A stretch of DNA of 5,693 bases from Avichristensenella sp031549105 (lineage in GTDB: Bacteria; Bacillota; Clostridia; Christensenellales; Aristaeellaceae). Each line of letters opens with the position of its first letter. Positions within the stretch are counted from its first letter, which is position 1. A program made the position numbers and the translations under genes. Of the stretch, positions 5,664-5,693 are shown piece by piece. Under the pieces are notes generated by a model, which was given only the letters and a program-made list of their open reading frames with translations, did not search any database and was not told the origin of the DNA. The stretch lies in contig JAVBQK010000042.1 in the NCBI GenBank assembly GCA_031549105.1, positions 1 to 5,693 on the forward strand, given 5' to 3'.

Positions 5664-5693
5664 TCCAATGGGCTCGCCCGTTGGGAGGGGGTC

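Larger units (their letters stand above)
5530..5693. repeat. Composite palindromic intergenic repeat, copy B (right end cut by window end)
   Basis: It is in the same orientation as copy A and contains the outer GGGGGAC/GTCCCCC hairpin (5530-5552), a C-run (5554-5558), a small AAGGGC/GCCCTT hairpin (5564-5578) and bulged hairpin arm 1 (5583-5607). A divergent AT-rich spacer (5608-5637), arm 2 (5638-5663), a CCAATGGGC/GCCCGTTGG hairpin (5665-5684) and a G-run (5687-5691) follow. Together with copy A this reconstructs a full element of about 185 nt that is nearly mirror-symmetric. In this copy the flank of arm 2 also gives a perfect local stem, GAAACCCAAC (5631-5640) with GTTGGGTTTC (5656-5665). 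Confidence 0.9.

Noticed and set aside
5459..5668. Minus-strand open frame of 69 codons at the window end
   Set aside because: It starts inside repeat copy B and runs into the end of the last gene. It is an accidental frame through palindromic DNA.

Overview
The window is a compact four-gene carbohydrate-utilisation operon on the + strand, bordered on both sides by copies of the same palindrome-rich intergenic repeat. The DNA is GC-rich, with strong AGGAGG-type ribosome binding sites and very short intergenic gaps (13, 3 and 1 nt). The permease and GH65 sequences look like those of anaerobic Bacillota. My best guess is an uncultured gut-type Clostridia (Oscillospiraceae/Christensenellales-like). 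This is an inference from protein style; no marker gene is present.

Layout. Positions 1-141 hold the right-hand part of repeat copy A, followed by a pyrimidine-only leader (144-181) and an ideal Shine-Dalgarno. Positions 196-1068 and 1082-1984 encode the two inner-membrane permeases of a CUT1-type sugar ABC importer (LacF/UgpA type, then LacG/UgpE type). Positions 1988-4159 encode a cytosolic GH65 disaccharide phosphorylase of the maltose/kojibiose/nigerose phosphorylase superfamily. Positions 4161-5513 encode a secreted right-handed beta-helix glycosidase related to GH28 polygalacturonases, with a GH49-like N-terminal layout. Positions 5530-5693 hold the left and middle part of repeat copy B, in the same orientation as copy A and cut by the window end.

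How it works together (inference). The exported beta-helix enzyme would release an oligosaccharide or disaccharide outside the cell. The ABC importer would bring it in, and the GH65 enzyme would split it with inorganic phosphate into beta-glucose 1-phosphate plus the acceptor sugar, saving ATP. The solute-binding protein, the ATPase and a beta-phosphoglucomutase are not in the window. The binding protein may lie upstream of repeat copy A, and the ATPase may be a shared MsmK-type subunit. The substrate cannot be read from the sequence; it should contain an alpha-linked glucosyl residue.

The least ordinary signal is the flanking repeat. It is a nested, nearly mirror-symmetric set of hairpins built around two inverted bulged hairpins, and differences between the two copies preserve base pairing. 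This resembles REP/BIME (REPIN) architecture, although I do not recognise it as a named family.
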